Shown: positions 20,121 to 31,490 of the stretch, piece after piece | Numbering within the stretch: the stretch's first letter is position 1 | How the letters are laid out: every line of letters begins with the position of its first letter | Source of the DNA: Candolleomyces eurysporus | Taxonomy: Eukaryota > Basidiomycota > Agaricomycetes > Agaricales > Psathyrellaceae | Assembly: GCA_027579435.1 (NCBI GenBank) | Contig: JANBPK010000161.1 | Coordinates: 1 to 32,040 of the forward strand | Reading direction: 5' to 3' | DNA length: 32,040 bases | Translations under genes and position numbers: made by a program | The notes under the pieces: generated by a model | What the model was told of the DNA's origin: nothing | Databases searched by the model: none | What the model saw: only the letters and a program-made list of their open reading frames with translations

Positions 20121-22619
20121 ATGACGCTCTCCAAATGGGTCATGTTCGGCGTCTTGGCGCACGCCCTCGGTGCCTTCGTTACCTCATTCACCACCGTCGC
20201 TGCCGTAACCGTGTACTATCAACTTGGCCACCAACAAGGTCCNCTGGGGACGTCGACAGCAACAGCGGACGCAGCGAGCTATACAGGCGCCGCGGCGTAT
20301 GANCCCGACGACGCTGAACGCCCCGTCGCCTCCGAATCCTCCTATACAAACACAGTTTGGGATTGAGTTGAGGAATNGGGGGGACGCCGGGCGTTTCGAT
20401 AACGCAGAATGGGGCATTTTTTGGGTTTTCGGTTGAGATGTCGGTAGTGGATCAAGTCTGTGAGTGCATGGGCCTCTCTTTGGCGTGATGGGGTGACATA
20501 TGACACTGACTGTTCCTGGCGCGTAGTGGGTAGAAATTCGTACGTTCAGCAACCTCAACTCACTCTTTGCGGATTTTACATTAACGGCTTTATTCAGAAC
20601 TGTCCTTCAAGTCCCTTTCCTCAACCTTCTCTCCAACCTTGCAAGGAGGGCAGGCAGTGTTCGCATTCGAGTGGGTGGAAACACCCAAGAAACTGCGGTC
20701 TTGGTAGACCACACCGACAACGGGCGCATCTTGGAAAAGGATATTCACGGCGTGTCCAATCCAACACAGACGCCTCCACTGGACTATACCCGAGATCTTA
20801 TCTATATGATGGGCAACGTCTCGAAGTTTGTACCAGTGGACTGGTTTCTGGGTATACCATTTCATGACACGGATGACTTCCACCTCGCCGTGGCTGAGGT
20901 CGGCCAGCAGGTACTTGGATCTAGGCTAATCGGCCTCCAAGTGGGGAACGAGCCTGATTTATATGCTCGGCACGGCCATAGGCAGTCGGTGAGCTTATTA
21001 TTCCTTTCATAGTGACGCGTCTAATCTCAAGTCCTCGTTAGGGCTACGGCCCGTATGACTACTTTGGTGAATTCGGCAGCCTGGTGAGCGCGATGGACGG
21101 AGACGAACACGTTGTCAACCGTGGATTGCTCATTGGTCCTAACATCGCTACTGGAGATTGGTTTCCAGAGCAAGTGTGGGACACAGGGTTTGTTGACTCT
21201 TACAGCAATAACCTTGCCTTCCTTGCTGTGGAGCAGTAAGTCGGATTCAGCTCAGCGTCTGCACGCTTTCTGACTCTTGTATCCACTTTACTAGCTATCC
21301 CACTGACAACTGCTACGCTCAGTTCGGAGTTGGCACGCCTCATGACCCCCAGGAGTTGTTCCCAACCTTCCTCACGCACGAATCTGGAAGGGAAATCGTG
21401 AACCCGTACCGGAACACCACGCAGTATGCCCAAGAGAAGGGTAAGCGACTGCTTATGTTCGAAACGAATACAGCTTCTTGCGGAGGTTTCCCTGGTATCA
21501 GTGATTCCTTTGGTGCCGCGCTCTGGGGATTGGACTACGCGATGCAGATGGCCCACTCCAACTTCTCTGGCGCTCTCTTCCATGTCGGTGGTCAGAATGT
21601 GTTTTATAATGTAAGTTTTTGATTGCAAATCCGCTCAGTTGTTACTGAATGTACGTCATAGCCTTTCACCCGTACGTATTCGATTATATCTGCTGTAGCA
21701 CGCAGGTGGTGACTTTGATCAACCTAGCTCCGCCAACGAATCAATCTACCTTCCGCGAGTGGACAGTTGGCCCAATTTACTACGCATCTCTTGTTATGGC
21801 CGAAGCATTGGGACCGTCTAATAACGCGCAGGTTCTTGATCTTGAAGCCAACGGCGGAAACCCAAATACGCCGGCCTATGCAGTTTATGAGAACGGGAAT
21901 CCGGTTAGGGTACTTCTGTTCAATTACATCTCGGATTTTTCTGGTGCAAACGACCTCACCGTCGGTATTTCCATTGGAGGAGGCCAGACGGGCCAGCCGA
22001 ATGGGACTCCGGGTCAGGTCAGAGTGAAGTACGTTACGTTCATGACACCTTTTTGGAATTGCTGCTCATCGTCTTCTTTATCCAATCAGACACCTGTTAG
22101 CCTCGTCTGTCTCTCAAAAAGGGAACTTTACCTGGGCGGGTCAGGTATGTTGACCTAACACCGTCCTTTAGTTTCTGAATATTGACTCCAGGTACCCTTA
22201 GACATTCGGAGCCAATTTCGGGTCCGATGGCCGCCTCCGGGGACAAGAGAACATAGAGACTGTATCTTGCGACCAAAACAACAACGTGTGCAATATCCGA
22301 GTCCCTGCACCGGGAGTGGCACTTGTCTTCCTCACTGGCGATGCACTATCCGAAGTCGAAANGGGGGGCTACGACTACCTTCCCTACAACGGTAATGACC
22401 AGGACCGTGAACACTGCGACCATCGACCCATCAGTATTAGCGACGTCGAATGGACACAGGGCGATGAACGTCGATAAAGCCCACTTGGGGAGTACGAGTA
22501 AGGGGAGTGTAAGTGGGACGAATGAGGTTGGGGTCACGTTTGAGAATGTTTTTGTGGTGAGTATGACGCTTGCTGCTGTGGTTATGGCGGTGAATTTGAG
22601 GTTGACGAACCATTTGTGA
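20121..22619 (+). CDS. Glycoside hydrolase family 79 protein (beta-glucuronidase-like)
   Basis: Nine exons: 20121-20459, 20527-20539, 20598-20988, 21042-21235, 21295-21610, 21662-21671, 21728-22028, 22090-22144 and 22202-22619. Leaving out the extra N at 20303, 20377 and 22362, all phases agree and the protein is 677 aa; with them it appears frame-broken. Residues 5-32 are hydrophobic (secretion signal or anchor). The proposed acid/base Glu235 lies in VGNEPD (233-237), and the nucleophile Glu368 in LMFETNTASCGG; both fit the retaining GH79 fold. The later half includes GPIYYASLVMAEALG and the beta-sandwich C-terminal domain. A Ser/Thr/Gly-rich linker and final hydrophobic stretch (VVSMTLAAVVMAVNL) suggest a GPI anchor. 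Likely role: release of uronic acid from cell-wall or proteoglycan sugars outside the cell; the substrate is not shown. Confidence 0.9.
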
Positions 22620-22965
22620 CAACCTTATGACTTCCCCTTACTCATGTTGATTCGGTTGGACCCGAATGTCTGGCACGATATTTTGACAATCTGAGATTGA
22701 TTCTTTGTATGTACTGGTACCCTTCCAATTTCTGCGTATGTATATCTAATTCTATTCTCTCTATGATACATTATTCCCCTCCATTGTCTCTTTATCAGTG
22801 GCTAATCGGAGACGGCGCTAACCGATTGACGCTAGGCATGCCGATGGTGCCGGAGCCATGCCGATTATGTCCCTGGCTCACGTGGCTGTGGGTTGCTAAA
22901 TGGAGTGCGAGCCGAGTCGACATCGACGACGCCCTTGTTTCTAACTCCCACCACCGTCCACCACG
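22620..22965. other. GH79-TFIIE beta intergenic region
   Basis: Holds the GH79 3' flank (TTTTGACAATCTGAGATTGATT) and the TFIIE-beta promoter. It is largely duplicated at 15329-15623. A short block with two copies of GCCATGCCGA-type words lies near 22837-22865. No gene. Confidence 0.6.
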
Positions 22966-24211
22966 ATGTCCAAGCTACAGCAAGATGCAGCCGCTTTCAA
23001 GTCCGTTATGAAGAGACAAGACTTTACGTCGTGGCACTCGCAACCGAAACCGGCGGTTCCAGTAGCAGCGTCGCCTTCAGCGGCTTCGACGAGCACNTCG
23101 GCTGCTGCTGGGGAAGGTGGTGGCGAATCGTCTTCGAAGAAAAAGAGGCCAAAGTCGAGTACGAATTAAATTTTTGTTGGCTTCCTGGACCTTTAATCGA
23201 ACGGTCGCTTTGCGGGCTACTGGTAGATGTCGTCTTCTCGCAGCCGGCGGATACTGGCACAGGTCTGAATGTGAATACGCAGTTGGTGTACGCCGTAAGC
23301 TTTATGAAGGTGCGATAGCTGTTTGGGAGAGTCAATGGATCTGGGATGCTTACCGAGTGTGGGTGGTAGGGCAAGCACAACCCTATGCGGTTGGAAGACA
23401 TTGCAATGCTCACGGAAACACCGCTCGACACCGACTCTGTGCTCCGGGAAAAGTTCAAGGCGCACGACAAGATCCAGTATGATCCCAAAACGAACTTGTA
23501 TTCCTATAAGGTGCCGCAAACACTATCATACTATCCATTAACACTACGCTCAGACTCGCTCTTCTTGCGTTGATAGCACGACTTCACATTCCGAAACAAA
23601 GCCGCCTTGCTCACCGAAATCCAACGGCAAACAAAGAAAGGCGGAGGCCTCTCCGTCCGGGCTCTAAAAGAATCATGGAAAGAGGCACCTCAGGCTATAG
23701 AAGAGCTCGAAAAGGAAGGCGAAGTGCTGGTCACTCGTACACAAAAGGATGGGCAGCTGCGTATGGTGTTTTGGAACGAGATCAAGCCAACGGATGAGGC
23801 GGGTGGAAAGAAGGTAGAACAAGGTTCGTCTTCGTTCGTTCTTATTTCAGTCATGTTTTAGCCATTCAATATGGCGATTTGATATCGTACCCTATCTCAA
23901 CCTTTTGCAGAATTCCTGGACCTGTGGCATGGACTCAAGGTTCCGAATGAGGTTGACTTGCAGAGGGAGCTTGCTTCAGGTCAGCCCTTTCTCTCCTTCT
24001 ATCACCTTTTCTCTTTGGCTGCCGTGCTGATGCCATTGCGCCAGAGGGTTTGCAAGTCACCGCATCGGAAGCAGCAACCCCCAAAGCACCCACTACAGGG
24101 AAGAAGAAGAAGAAGGGTGGTGCTCCTCGTCAACGACAGGTCCGCATTACGAACACCCATTTGCGTGGAGAGATCGATCTGTCGAGGGACTACGTTGCAC
24201 CAGGGAAGTAG
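22966..24211 (+). CDS. TFA2: Transcription initiation factor IIE, beta subunit
   Basis: Six exons: 22966-23158, 23227-23309, 23376-23510, 23577-23823, 23911-23979 and 24045-24211. Total 894 bp, 297 aa, the usual fungal size. An Ala/Ser-rich N-terminus ends in KKKRPKS, followed by NVNTQLVYAV and two winged-helix segments: about 80-140 (MRLEDIAMLTETPLD, KAHDKIQYDPKTNLYSYK) and 140-205 (HDFTFRNKAALLTEIQ, GGGLSVRALKESW, LVTRTQKDGQLRMVFWNE). The tail has a Lys5 run and ends RGEIDLSRDYVAPGK. TFIIE beta pairs with TFIIE alpha in the nucleus to place TFIIH at the RNA polymerase II promoter. The N at 23097 stands in a wobble position (ACN, Thr) and does not disturb the frame. It is a housekeeping gene, and its 5' end was caught in the P450-region duplication. 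Confidence 0.95.
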
Positions 24212-25236
24212 AGCCGGTTTCTCTAGAGACATTCGAGAGCCACCCAAGACTCTTTGTTGTCGTTTCCTTTTTGGTACATGACTCTGATTCTGCCAACCCA
24301 TATAGTCCATGGATGTATCTTAGCACTAATGATAATTTCATTTCATTGTGGATCGACTACGCTAGAGGAACGCGTAGGATTGTCAGCTAGGGTACGAGCG
24401 GACTAATGTATGGAAGCAATAGCAACTTATTCCCACGAGTTGGCATGCTTCCGACTCTCCGAGTCTGTCGCCGCCATTTTCCTCTTCTCCCCCTCGCGAA
24501 TGGACACGGACACTGCATCACATCTCTCAGGGCGATTTTGGCTACGTTACATGTTATCATCGTTGCAGACTGCGATCGTCCCCCTAGGACGACAGCTCTA
24601 GGCGGCCGAGGGATATGGTGATTGAATGAAGGCGCTATCGCTGTGAACGGACGCAAGAGTGTACACCGCGCCTAAGCTTCCGGTATCGCCATCAGCAACA
24701 ATCCTACTTCCAGCCGGTCATATTATTCACCAACGCTGGTCGTCCTTCGTTGCGACAGCCAAGGCCAACATGCATGCCGAGGGGTAGCCTGTGCGTCTAC
24801 GCACCGGCACGTTCCAGTGGTCGCAGCCTGACGGCTACGTCTCGACCGACACCCTTTCCAGGACCTTCCAGTTCCCTTGTACTGCAGCTGCAGAAAGATG
24901 CACTGGACTGATCTGCTTCGCCGTACCTGCGACGAAGTGTCTCACCCCACCTTCCCGTTCTCCAGATCACTTGTATAGCTGGGCACTGGAAGGTCCTTTT
25001 CTAGCAGACCTGCCGCATAGTGACGTCGCTGACGTTGACCAGGTCATTCGAGCTGTTTTCTATGCAGTTGACGCTCAAAGGCAGTGCATTGGTATGCAGG
25101 CTGCTGTGACGTCTTGACATCGTCTTGCCCACGCTCTCAGACGGGATAATGCTTGCTGTCTGTGGGGCATCATCCCCTTTGCCTTCCTCCCCCACGTCCT
25201 CTTTCAACCTTTCCTCCGTACGCTCACCTGGCAGAC
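24212..25236. other. Intergenic region, TFIIE beta to NACHT gene
   Basis: The first 100 bp are TFIIE-beta 3'UTR. The remainder has small open frames on both strands (for example 24387-24656 minus and 24791-25117 plus) with no domain, no splice partner and no copy in the window. The last 60 bp are CT-rich (CCTTTGCCTTCCTCCC), as often seen before fungal start sites. Confidence 0.5.
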
Positions 25237-27244
25237 ATGGACCCGCGGTTCACGAACTTCCCTGGTGCAAGCAATTTTCGAATAAATCATCAAAATAACA
25301 CCTTTGTTGCTGGTAATCAAATTGTCCTGAGCGTGGAGGAGGGTAATGCGACGATTCAAGTTTGTTCATATGTTTGCTTGCTAATACAGTCCCCACAGAC
25401 CTCATTCGTCGACTGAACCCGATTCTCGATGCGTCGCACACTCGAAATCGCGCGAGATCCCCCCCAGACTCGGAATGTTTTCCTGGAACCAGGGAAGGGC
25501 CAATTAAAGAGATCATGTTCTGGGCGGACAGCGGCGAGATGGTGAGCTATGATTCTACTACACAGGACTGTACATAATCAACGAAGCCTAAACCAGATTC
25601 GTATTTGTGTACGAAAGGCCGACGCTTGGCTCCAAGCAAGATATATCACGAACAAAACTCCCCACATCTGCTGGATTCACGGCTTTGCAGGCTGTGGCAA
25701 GTCGTCGATATCCCTCGAAGTAGCAAAGATATACGCTGAGTTCGGCCGCCTCCTTGCCAGCTACTTCTTTTTTCGGGGGGGCGGGAGATAGGAGCACGAT
25801 GAACAGGTTCACGGCGACGCTGGCCAGTCAATTGGTGGCTGCAATACCGGCCACAGGACCGTTGATTCAGGATGCTGTGAGGGCAGAGCCAGGTTTAGTG
25901 ACCGGCGATGTGTCCTTGGCTACGCAACTGGATCTCTTGATCCTCTCTCCGTTCCAGGCTGTGTTTCATCAAGGCGTTCTCGCGGAGACCATCGCCGAGG
26001 GGCCGTTCCTCATTGTCGTCGACGGCCTTGACGAATGCGAGGACAAACGAGGTGTAGAGGAGTTTATAGATCACATGCTTGCCTTCTTCGAAAAACACCC
26101 TTCCATCCCACTCCGCATCTTCATTGCGAGTCGAGTCGAACAACACATTCGCGAGCGTCTGGAGACCGATCCGGGCGTTATGGTGGGCAATCTCGACAAT
26201 CACTCAGCACTCAAAGACATCGAGAAATTCCTCGAGGCTTCATTCCAGATGGCAGCGAAGCGGGATCGCGTCATTCGAGCATATGTTAGTGCGCGTGGAG
26301 AATGGCCCACAAAATCGGACATGAACGCGTTGGTCAAGCATGTCGGTGGATCTTTTGTTCTCACTTCAACAATCTTCAAATTTATCGTCCAACCAGCAAC
26401 GCCAGAGGATCCGTTGACGCCTATGGAACGCCTGCCTCTAACGCTCAGCATGAATGGCCTCGATGGCCTGTATGCCCAAACTCTTGCTCGATCGCAACAT
26501 CTCCCCCATTTTCAGGACATTATTTCCATTATCGCACGGCTCGAATTATCGCTCCCAATTTCGGCGATAGCGGACCTGCTTGGAATCCAAGCTTTCGAAG
26601 TCGTCCGCGTCCTGTTGAATCTGCAAGCGATCATCCATGTCCCGGGAAACGACGAAAAGGGCGAAGTGACACTATGCCATACGTCCCTCCGCGACTTTCT
26701 CACCATCGAAAGCCGGTCGGGACCTTTCTTCGTGCCACGCTCGTTTCACCTCCGTCTGTCATACTACTCGTTTACCTCCGCATTGGAAGATAACGAAGAC
26801 TGGGCCGAATACTATGGCAAGAACTTCTCCCATCAGCATCTGCGGTCACTCACTTCTGTGGAAGCCTGCGACTTGATAGACGAGGTTGAGCATATCAAGG
26901 CTCGCCAATCACTGTCTGTTGATAGACTGCCTTATCACGCTTTCCTCTGCACTATGTTCTTCTGCTCCATCGTGTGGAATAACCCCCCAATCTCGGATCG
27001 TTTTTCGTACATACTCACCGAGTGTACCGAACAATTGGCGCTAGCAGTGGAATGTCCTGACGACCGCATCCAACTCTGGCTGGAGGAGGGCTTGTTTCAT
27101 GGTCGGATAGGTGGCTCCATACGCACAGTTCAGTTGACTGAAAAAATATACGAAGCAGTACAACAACACCTGCAACGCGCCTTAACGGCTATCCAAGCTA
27201 ACGTGCATTTTTTGAATTTCATTCTTCCGTTGTTTCATAACTGA
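25237..27244 (+). CDS. NACHT-domain NTPase (fungal NLR-like), one frame break
   Basis: Exons 25237-25342, 25399-25541 and 25597-27244. The N-terminus MDPRFTNFPGASNF..NNTFVAGNQ is the opening commonly seen in basidiomycete NACHT proteins. The P-loop is GFAGCGKSS (25681-25710), followed by the FFF strand, DRSTMNRFTATLASQL, and Walker B FLIVVDGLDECED (about 26005-26045). The winged-helix-like part ends with the LCHTSLRDFLT motif near 26690. The frame changes by one base within a G7 run at 25775-25781, in the FFFRG..GDRST turn; one G fewer would give about 631 aa. This could be a sequencing error or a recent mutation. No WD40, ankyrin or TPR repeats follow, so the C-terminal sensor is absent or never present. 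Such STAND ATPases act in self/non-self recognition and cell death. The first acceptor may instead be at 25389. Confidence 0.78.
25775..25781 (+). other. G7 run with frame change in NACHT gene
   Basis: The upstream frame reads through the P-loop into YFFFRGG and hits TAG at 25789. The downstream frame reads GAGDRSTMNR and stays open for over 480 codons. The switch requires a single base. Confidence 0.8.
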
Positions 27245-27740
27245 CAACATCTGCGTAGTTTCCTGAACTTATGGAGCGCCTATATCTCCCAACTGGAACA
27301 GAACGGGAATATCATATCAGCTTATGGGTACGTGGAGTTAACCCGTAGCTCGAAATTTGCTATGATAANCCCCCCTCACTTTAGTCTCTCTTGGAAGGGG
27401 TCAATATTTTCAATGTGAGTTGCCGGTTCATGAATGTCGGTCTTTTTCAAAAAAGACCATGCCACTGAAGAGCCTTCGACAGGTGCTAGAATGGATAGTG
27501 GCTCGTATTCATTTCAAGTGGATGAAAGCGAATATAACACCGCCTCTTCCCCTAGAGCTTTCCATAGCCTGTTGCAGGGACGGCGAGGAGATGATTTTCA
27601 GCTTCGACGGAACATCAGGCGGCGACACGATCTAGGCAGTTAACATCGTGCGGCGTTCCCCTTTACTCAAATTATGCGGCGGCGCGTTTACTAGGTTCCA
27701 CATGATAGCATTACCCCTTGTCAAACCATCGAGTACTAGA
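27235..27740 (+). repeat. NACHT-downstream repeat, copy A
   Basis: Starts TCATAACTGACAACATCTG at the NACHT stop codon and ends near GAGTACTAG. Matches copy B in order throughout, with shared words TTTCCTGAAC, AGAATGGATAGT, TCATTTCAA, AACACCGC and AGCTTTCCATA. Contains a 20-bp hairpin at 27439-27458 (GGTCTTTTT-CA-AAAAAGACC). N at 27369. Confidence 0.8.
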
Positions 27741-27940
27741 GAGCATGTCGTAAATGTTCAATAGATCCCAATCGCTTACTGGGAAACCCTTAACTCTGTG
27801 GCCAAAAATCTGCATTTTCGAGTTCGAATGCGTCGGGATGCTCGTAAACATGTACAGCAGCGGTTCGGAAAATGACGGAGTCGATAAGCGTGCTGGACGT
27901 GGACAGACTTCCAGCTTTGCTTGCAGTCACCACAGCGATC
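27741..27940. other. Spacer between the two NACHT-downstream repeats
   Basis: About 200 bp with no clear match to either repeat copy and no gene. The open frame across 27754-27972 has no recognisable features. Confidence 0.4.
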
Positions 27941-28463
27941 TCATAACTGACAACACCTGTGTAGTTTCCTGAACTCCTCAAGCGTCGACACCACGCAACT
28001 GGAACGGAACGAGAACACGAGATTAGTACGTGGGTATGTACAATTAGCCCACAGCTGCATATTTGCCATGATGATCCCCCAGGCTTTTGGTGTTGGTTCT
28101 CGGGCATCAATATTGTCGAAGTAGGTGGCCTGTCCTCAAACGTCATTGCTGTGTGCAAGAAAGATAAGGCTACTGAATTATGCTCGACAGGCTCTAGAAT
28201 GGATAGTCGCTCGCACTCATTTCAAATGAGAGGAGGCGCAGATAACACCGCACCCTCCTCTGGAGCTTTCCATAATCTATAGCTGGAGGCGGAACACGGT
28301 AGTTCTCAGCTTCGACGGGGCATGAGGCGTTAACGATACCTATTAAACATCGGCATCCTCCTGTTAAACTGGTGCGTCGTTCTCCATTACCCGAATTCCC
28401 CAGTAACACATTGAATCGGTTGTAATTGAAAGCACTATTACTTCGCGTCAATCCACCGTACTG
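27941..28463 (+). repeat. NACHT-downstream repeat, copy B
   Basis: Opens with TCATAACTGACAACACCTG, 706 bp after copy A, and ends near CCGTACTGG. Its preceding sequence does not match the NACHT coding region, so the duplicated unit began at or just after the NACHT stop. Open-frame sequence following AGAATGGATAGT is broken by a stop in B and not in A. Confidence 0.8.
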
Positions 28464-28689
28464 GAAGTTAGCCACGGCACTGACACAAAACGCCGCTCCG
28501 AGGCACCGTCTATTCCTCTAGGCCATGCCCGTGCATTGATCGACATCGAATTCAGATTTTCCGCCGGAATGATCAGCAGCCACTGAACCTCTCATCCGTT
28601 CCAGTTTCCCTNCCCCCCAGCGTCGCTGAAGACAGCGAAATTCTCTTATCCTTGGTGAAGCGGATCGGAACCAGATGTTGGTGGATGTG

Positions 28690-28846
28690 GAAAAGACCTT
28701 GGTTCTCTGTTGCAGGAGACGTGAAGAACACCTCTAAAGAGCGATCTGCCGCTATTGAATCGCCCATTCTAGCGTAGAGCTGTGGCAAGCTTGTAAGGTT
28801 AGCCTCTGGAAGGGCAAGTCTGGCTAGGAAGCATCGGCATAGTGAA
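28690..28846 (-). pseudogene. Reverse-oriented fragment of the PPR gene
   Basis: Read on the minus strand it matches PPR sequence from the end of intron 3 (TTTCACTATGC..ATGCTTCCTAG) into exon 4. It gives LALPEANLTSLPQLYARMGDS, then AADR, then FFTSPATENQ, against LALPEAALTSVLQLYAIVGNS, AADR and FLTSPATEDQ in the intact gene. Similarity fades after CCACATCC. No flanking exons are present. It lies 24 kb from the intact gene and on the opposite strand. Confidence 0.88.
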
Positions 28847-31049
28847 ACGTATGTGAGCATTGATCAATGAGAGTGGATCCAACGACGAGGAGAAAGAGGG
28901 AAGACGACTCTATGAAGGCCAGTTAGTGCGGATTATCTTATCGCAGCTGCCCCGAGATCTTATCAACCGGATCAAGTCTCCAAGGTGCTATGCTCAATTT
29001 TTTGNTTCAACGTTCAGCGTTCAATCTCATTCCCACCATCTGAATCTCCACCTACTGCAGAAGATCACCACGTTGGCGTTTACCTATGCAGAATGCACTC
29101 GCCGAACGGTGAAGCCTCAACGATCCAAGGATAGCTGGAATCAGAATGAACTTCCGTAGAGGTGTAGAAGACTGTGGGATCGGTTTTAGGGTTTTAGAAT
29201 CTAGTTGAAAAGCAGGATAAGTCGTCAATTTTTCCTCGATGTTTCCTTTTCTCGCTACCGCTTCAATCTCCCTTCTAGCTGACTAAAGCTAACGCGACAA
29301 TGACGAACCCTATGGAACAACGGGAACCACAGCCTCAGCGGCATGGCGACGAAATCCATTGACACGATCGTTTGAACTTCGCCTCTACTTCTTCTCCCCT
29401 CCCACGAATGTGCAGGTTGGTCCCATTCGATCGGGCAACCCTTTATAAGATAAAGCTCTTGTGCGAGACGACAAAACCCGTTCCTGGCCGATCGAGACCC
29501 GCCAGCTAACGCTCTGAACTCGAGGTATCTCGAGAATTCCAGCTCCAGCCACCTATAGTAATCAAGACCTAAGATGCTCTTGCAACTTTGATCCTTACGC
29601 TTCGAGGGCTCCAATCACGCCAGCTGCTTATGCTCGGTTGTTTAGTTCAATTCAATTCTCGACAAATCTCCAACCGAAATCCCTCGCCTTTGCGGTAGCC
29701 TTGACCACAAGCATGTCGGACGGTCCCGATAGCCCATTAAGCTTGGGTGTAACGCGAATTCAAACATCAGTTCCATCCTTCATACCCGATGAACGATTGA
29801 CAATGATTCTACCAGGCGAGCACTTCTAAAGGCGAACATCATCTCGTCTGGTCATCCTTCCCCAACTTGAGCCCCAGGCTAACACCAGGATTCTGGACGT
29901 TACCTCGTGCTCCGCTGTGGCTCGGAGTGGCGGGGAAAGTCACGACCTGCCGATGGCATCCTGGCTGTTGAATGAAGTCTTATCTAATCCTTGACCGTCG
30001 TAGGGTCCTCGATTCCTCCAACCGCATAGGCGAGCTGTTATTTTTACGCCCATATCATCAACGTCGCCAGAAGACGGGATTGTCGTTCCTATAGCCCATG
30101 AACGACTTTTTGGTGATTGAGTGCTGTCCGAAGGAGTAGAGGTTGCCAACCATGCAAACCTGCAAGCTTGCAGTATTCAGATGCTCCGGATTTGGGTTGT
30201 GGCCGTATCACCACGTTGGTGGAGAGGGGTGTATCGTGCTCATCGTCGGCGTGCATAGAATGGAGAAGATGACTAGGTCGGCTGGTTGAGTGAATGGATC
30301 GCCGTGTCATCTCGCAGAGATTGGGAGCTTAGAAATTTATTTGGGCGATGGGACAGAGTTCTCTCTCTCTCTGAATGCTAACCATGTTGCATGGTACGAG
30401 GTTGAAGCCATCCGAACGCGAAGAAAAATTAGGGATCACCGATTGAGAGGTTTGGAAGTCTGAAAGTGGGGTTCGTATCAGGCCCAAGAGGACGATGACC
30501 TCCGTGCCGGTTGACGATATCGAGGAATCGGATACATGTCCAATGATTTTCGGATAGTTGCCTGGCGCATAGCACCACTCGGCCCACTCCCTCGCCGTCT
30601 TGCGTCCTTCTCTCTGGACCTCCTCTCTTATTTTACCCTCGAGTCTTGACTTATTCGAACCTGGCAGCTCCATGACCATTCACACACAGAGCTCGATCTT
30701 ACACCAATCCTCGGGGACGTTCAAGGACGGTGCATTGCAATGTCCTGCTGTGACGTGTAGAGCAAAGGCCCAAGTGGCGCATTGTTTGTTCCTGTTTCAT
30801 GGTAAAACCAAAGGTCTGCCACGCTGTCCTGAAGTGCGAGTTGGTGTCGGTTTCAACCTTCCAACTTTGCTGAGTATCAGCTTCTACAACAACTTTGTTG
30901 CCCCGCTAATGAATGAGACCTTGCTACATTCCTTCGCGAAACTGTTGATCCTTCGCAATAGATGCATGAACCTATTTTTTTTTTCGTCCAACGATGTATT
31001 CTTCACGTAGCAAGGCATGTCTATTCCATAAGCTATATTCTGATTCCAT
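28847..31049. other. Gene-poor stretch, nothing assigned
   Basis: Open frames of 60-136 codons occur on both strands (28860-29159 plus, 29255-29614 minus, 30329-30679 minus, 30600-31010 plus). None shows a conserved domain, a credible exon chain or similarity to other parts of the window. N at 29005. A short CT repeat is at 30361-30371 and a T-run at 30976. The region could hold a lineage-specific gene that I cannot recognise. Confidence 0.4.
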
Positions 31050-31484
31050 CTTCATTGTCCGCGCTTCTCGTCGTATTTTTCAACACTGATGGTCACCATT
31101 TGCTCGTTTTCCCTCAACAACTGGCAGTTGATATCTGTTTGGGCTACTACAGATGGATCGATGCAATGAACTGTCATTGGCAATAGACATCGCCGTGAAC
31201 GCAGTGATGCTCGATTGCGTGGTTTACCATGCCGGGTCGCTGCTATCCGGATGCTGGACTTTGCCAACCTGATTGTATGTCATTCTAAGTTCTGTCTACA
31301 ATGCTTCGGCACTGATCGGGATGCCTGTTGCTGCCGGCAGGTTCTGAAACTTTGGCAGATGGCGATGATGGTGTGGACTTCGTTCAGACCTGCCCGATCG
31401 CGAGTGATACAACTTGGACAGAACTCTACTCAAGACCGCAGCATTGCTGAAACGACCTTTCTCCGTGATGGTAAGGCTAGAAGG

Positions 31485-31490
31485 TATAAA
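31485..31490 (+). promoter_or_regulatory. TATA box of secreted-protein gene copy 2
   Basis: TATAAA followed by the conserved leader also present in the inverted copy. A likely 5'UTR intron runs from GTAGCTTCC (about 31560) to TTTTACAG (about 31626). Confidence 0.6.

Noticed and set aside
20121..20460. GH79 gene as a frameshifted pseudogene
   Set aside because: The two breaks coincide with extra N characters at 20303 and 20377. Ignoring them gives a continuous family-typical sequence and the correct intron phase.
5176..24211. Complete secondary-metabolite gene cluster
   Set aside because: Only P450 genes are present. No backbone synthase, transferase, transporter or pathway regulator was seen, and GH79, PPR and TFIIE beta are explained by position and duplication.
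24387..25117. Open frames between TFIIE beta and the NACHT gene
   Set aside because: Short, on both strands, without domain or exon structure; consistent with chance in GC-balanced DNA.
29255..29614. 119-codon minus-strand open frame (starts MEPSKRKDQ)
   Set aside because: No recognised motif, no promoter and no paralogue. Kept only as part of the unassigned region.
30329..30679. 116-codon minus-strand open frame containing REWAEWCYAPGNYPK
   Set aside because: The motif looked protein-like but matched no family I know, and neighbouring frames do not extend it into a gene.
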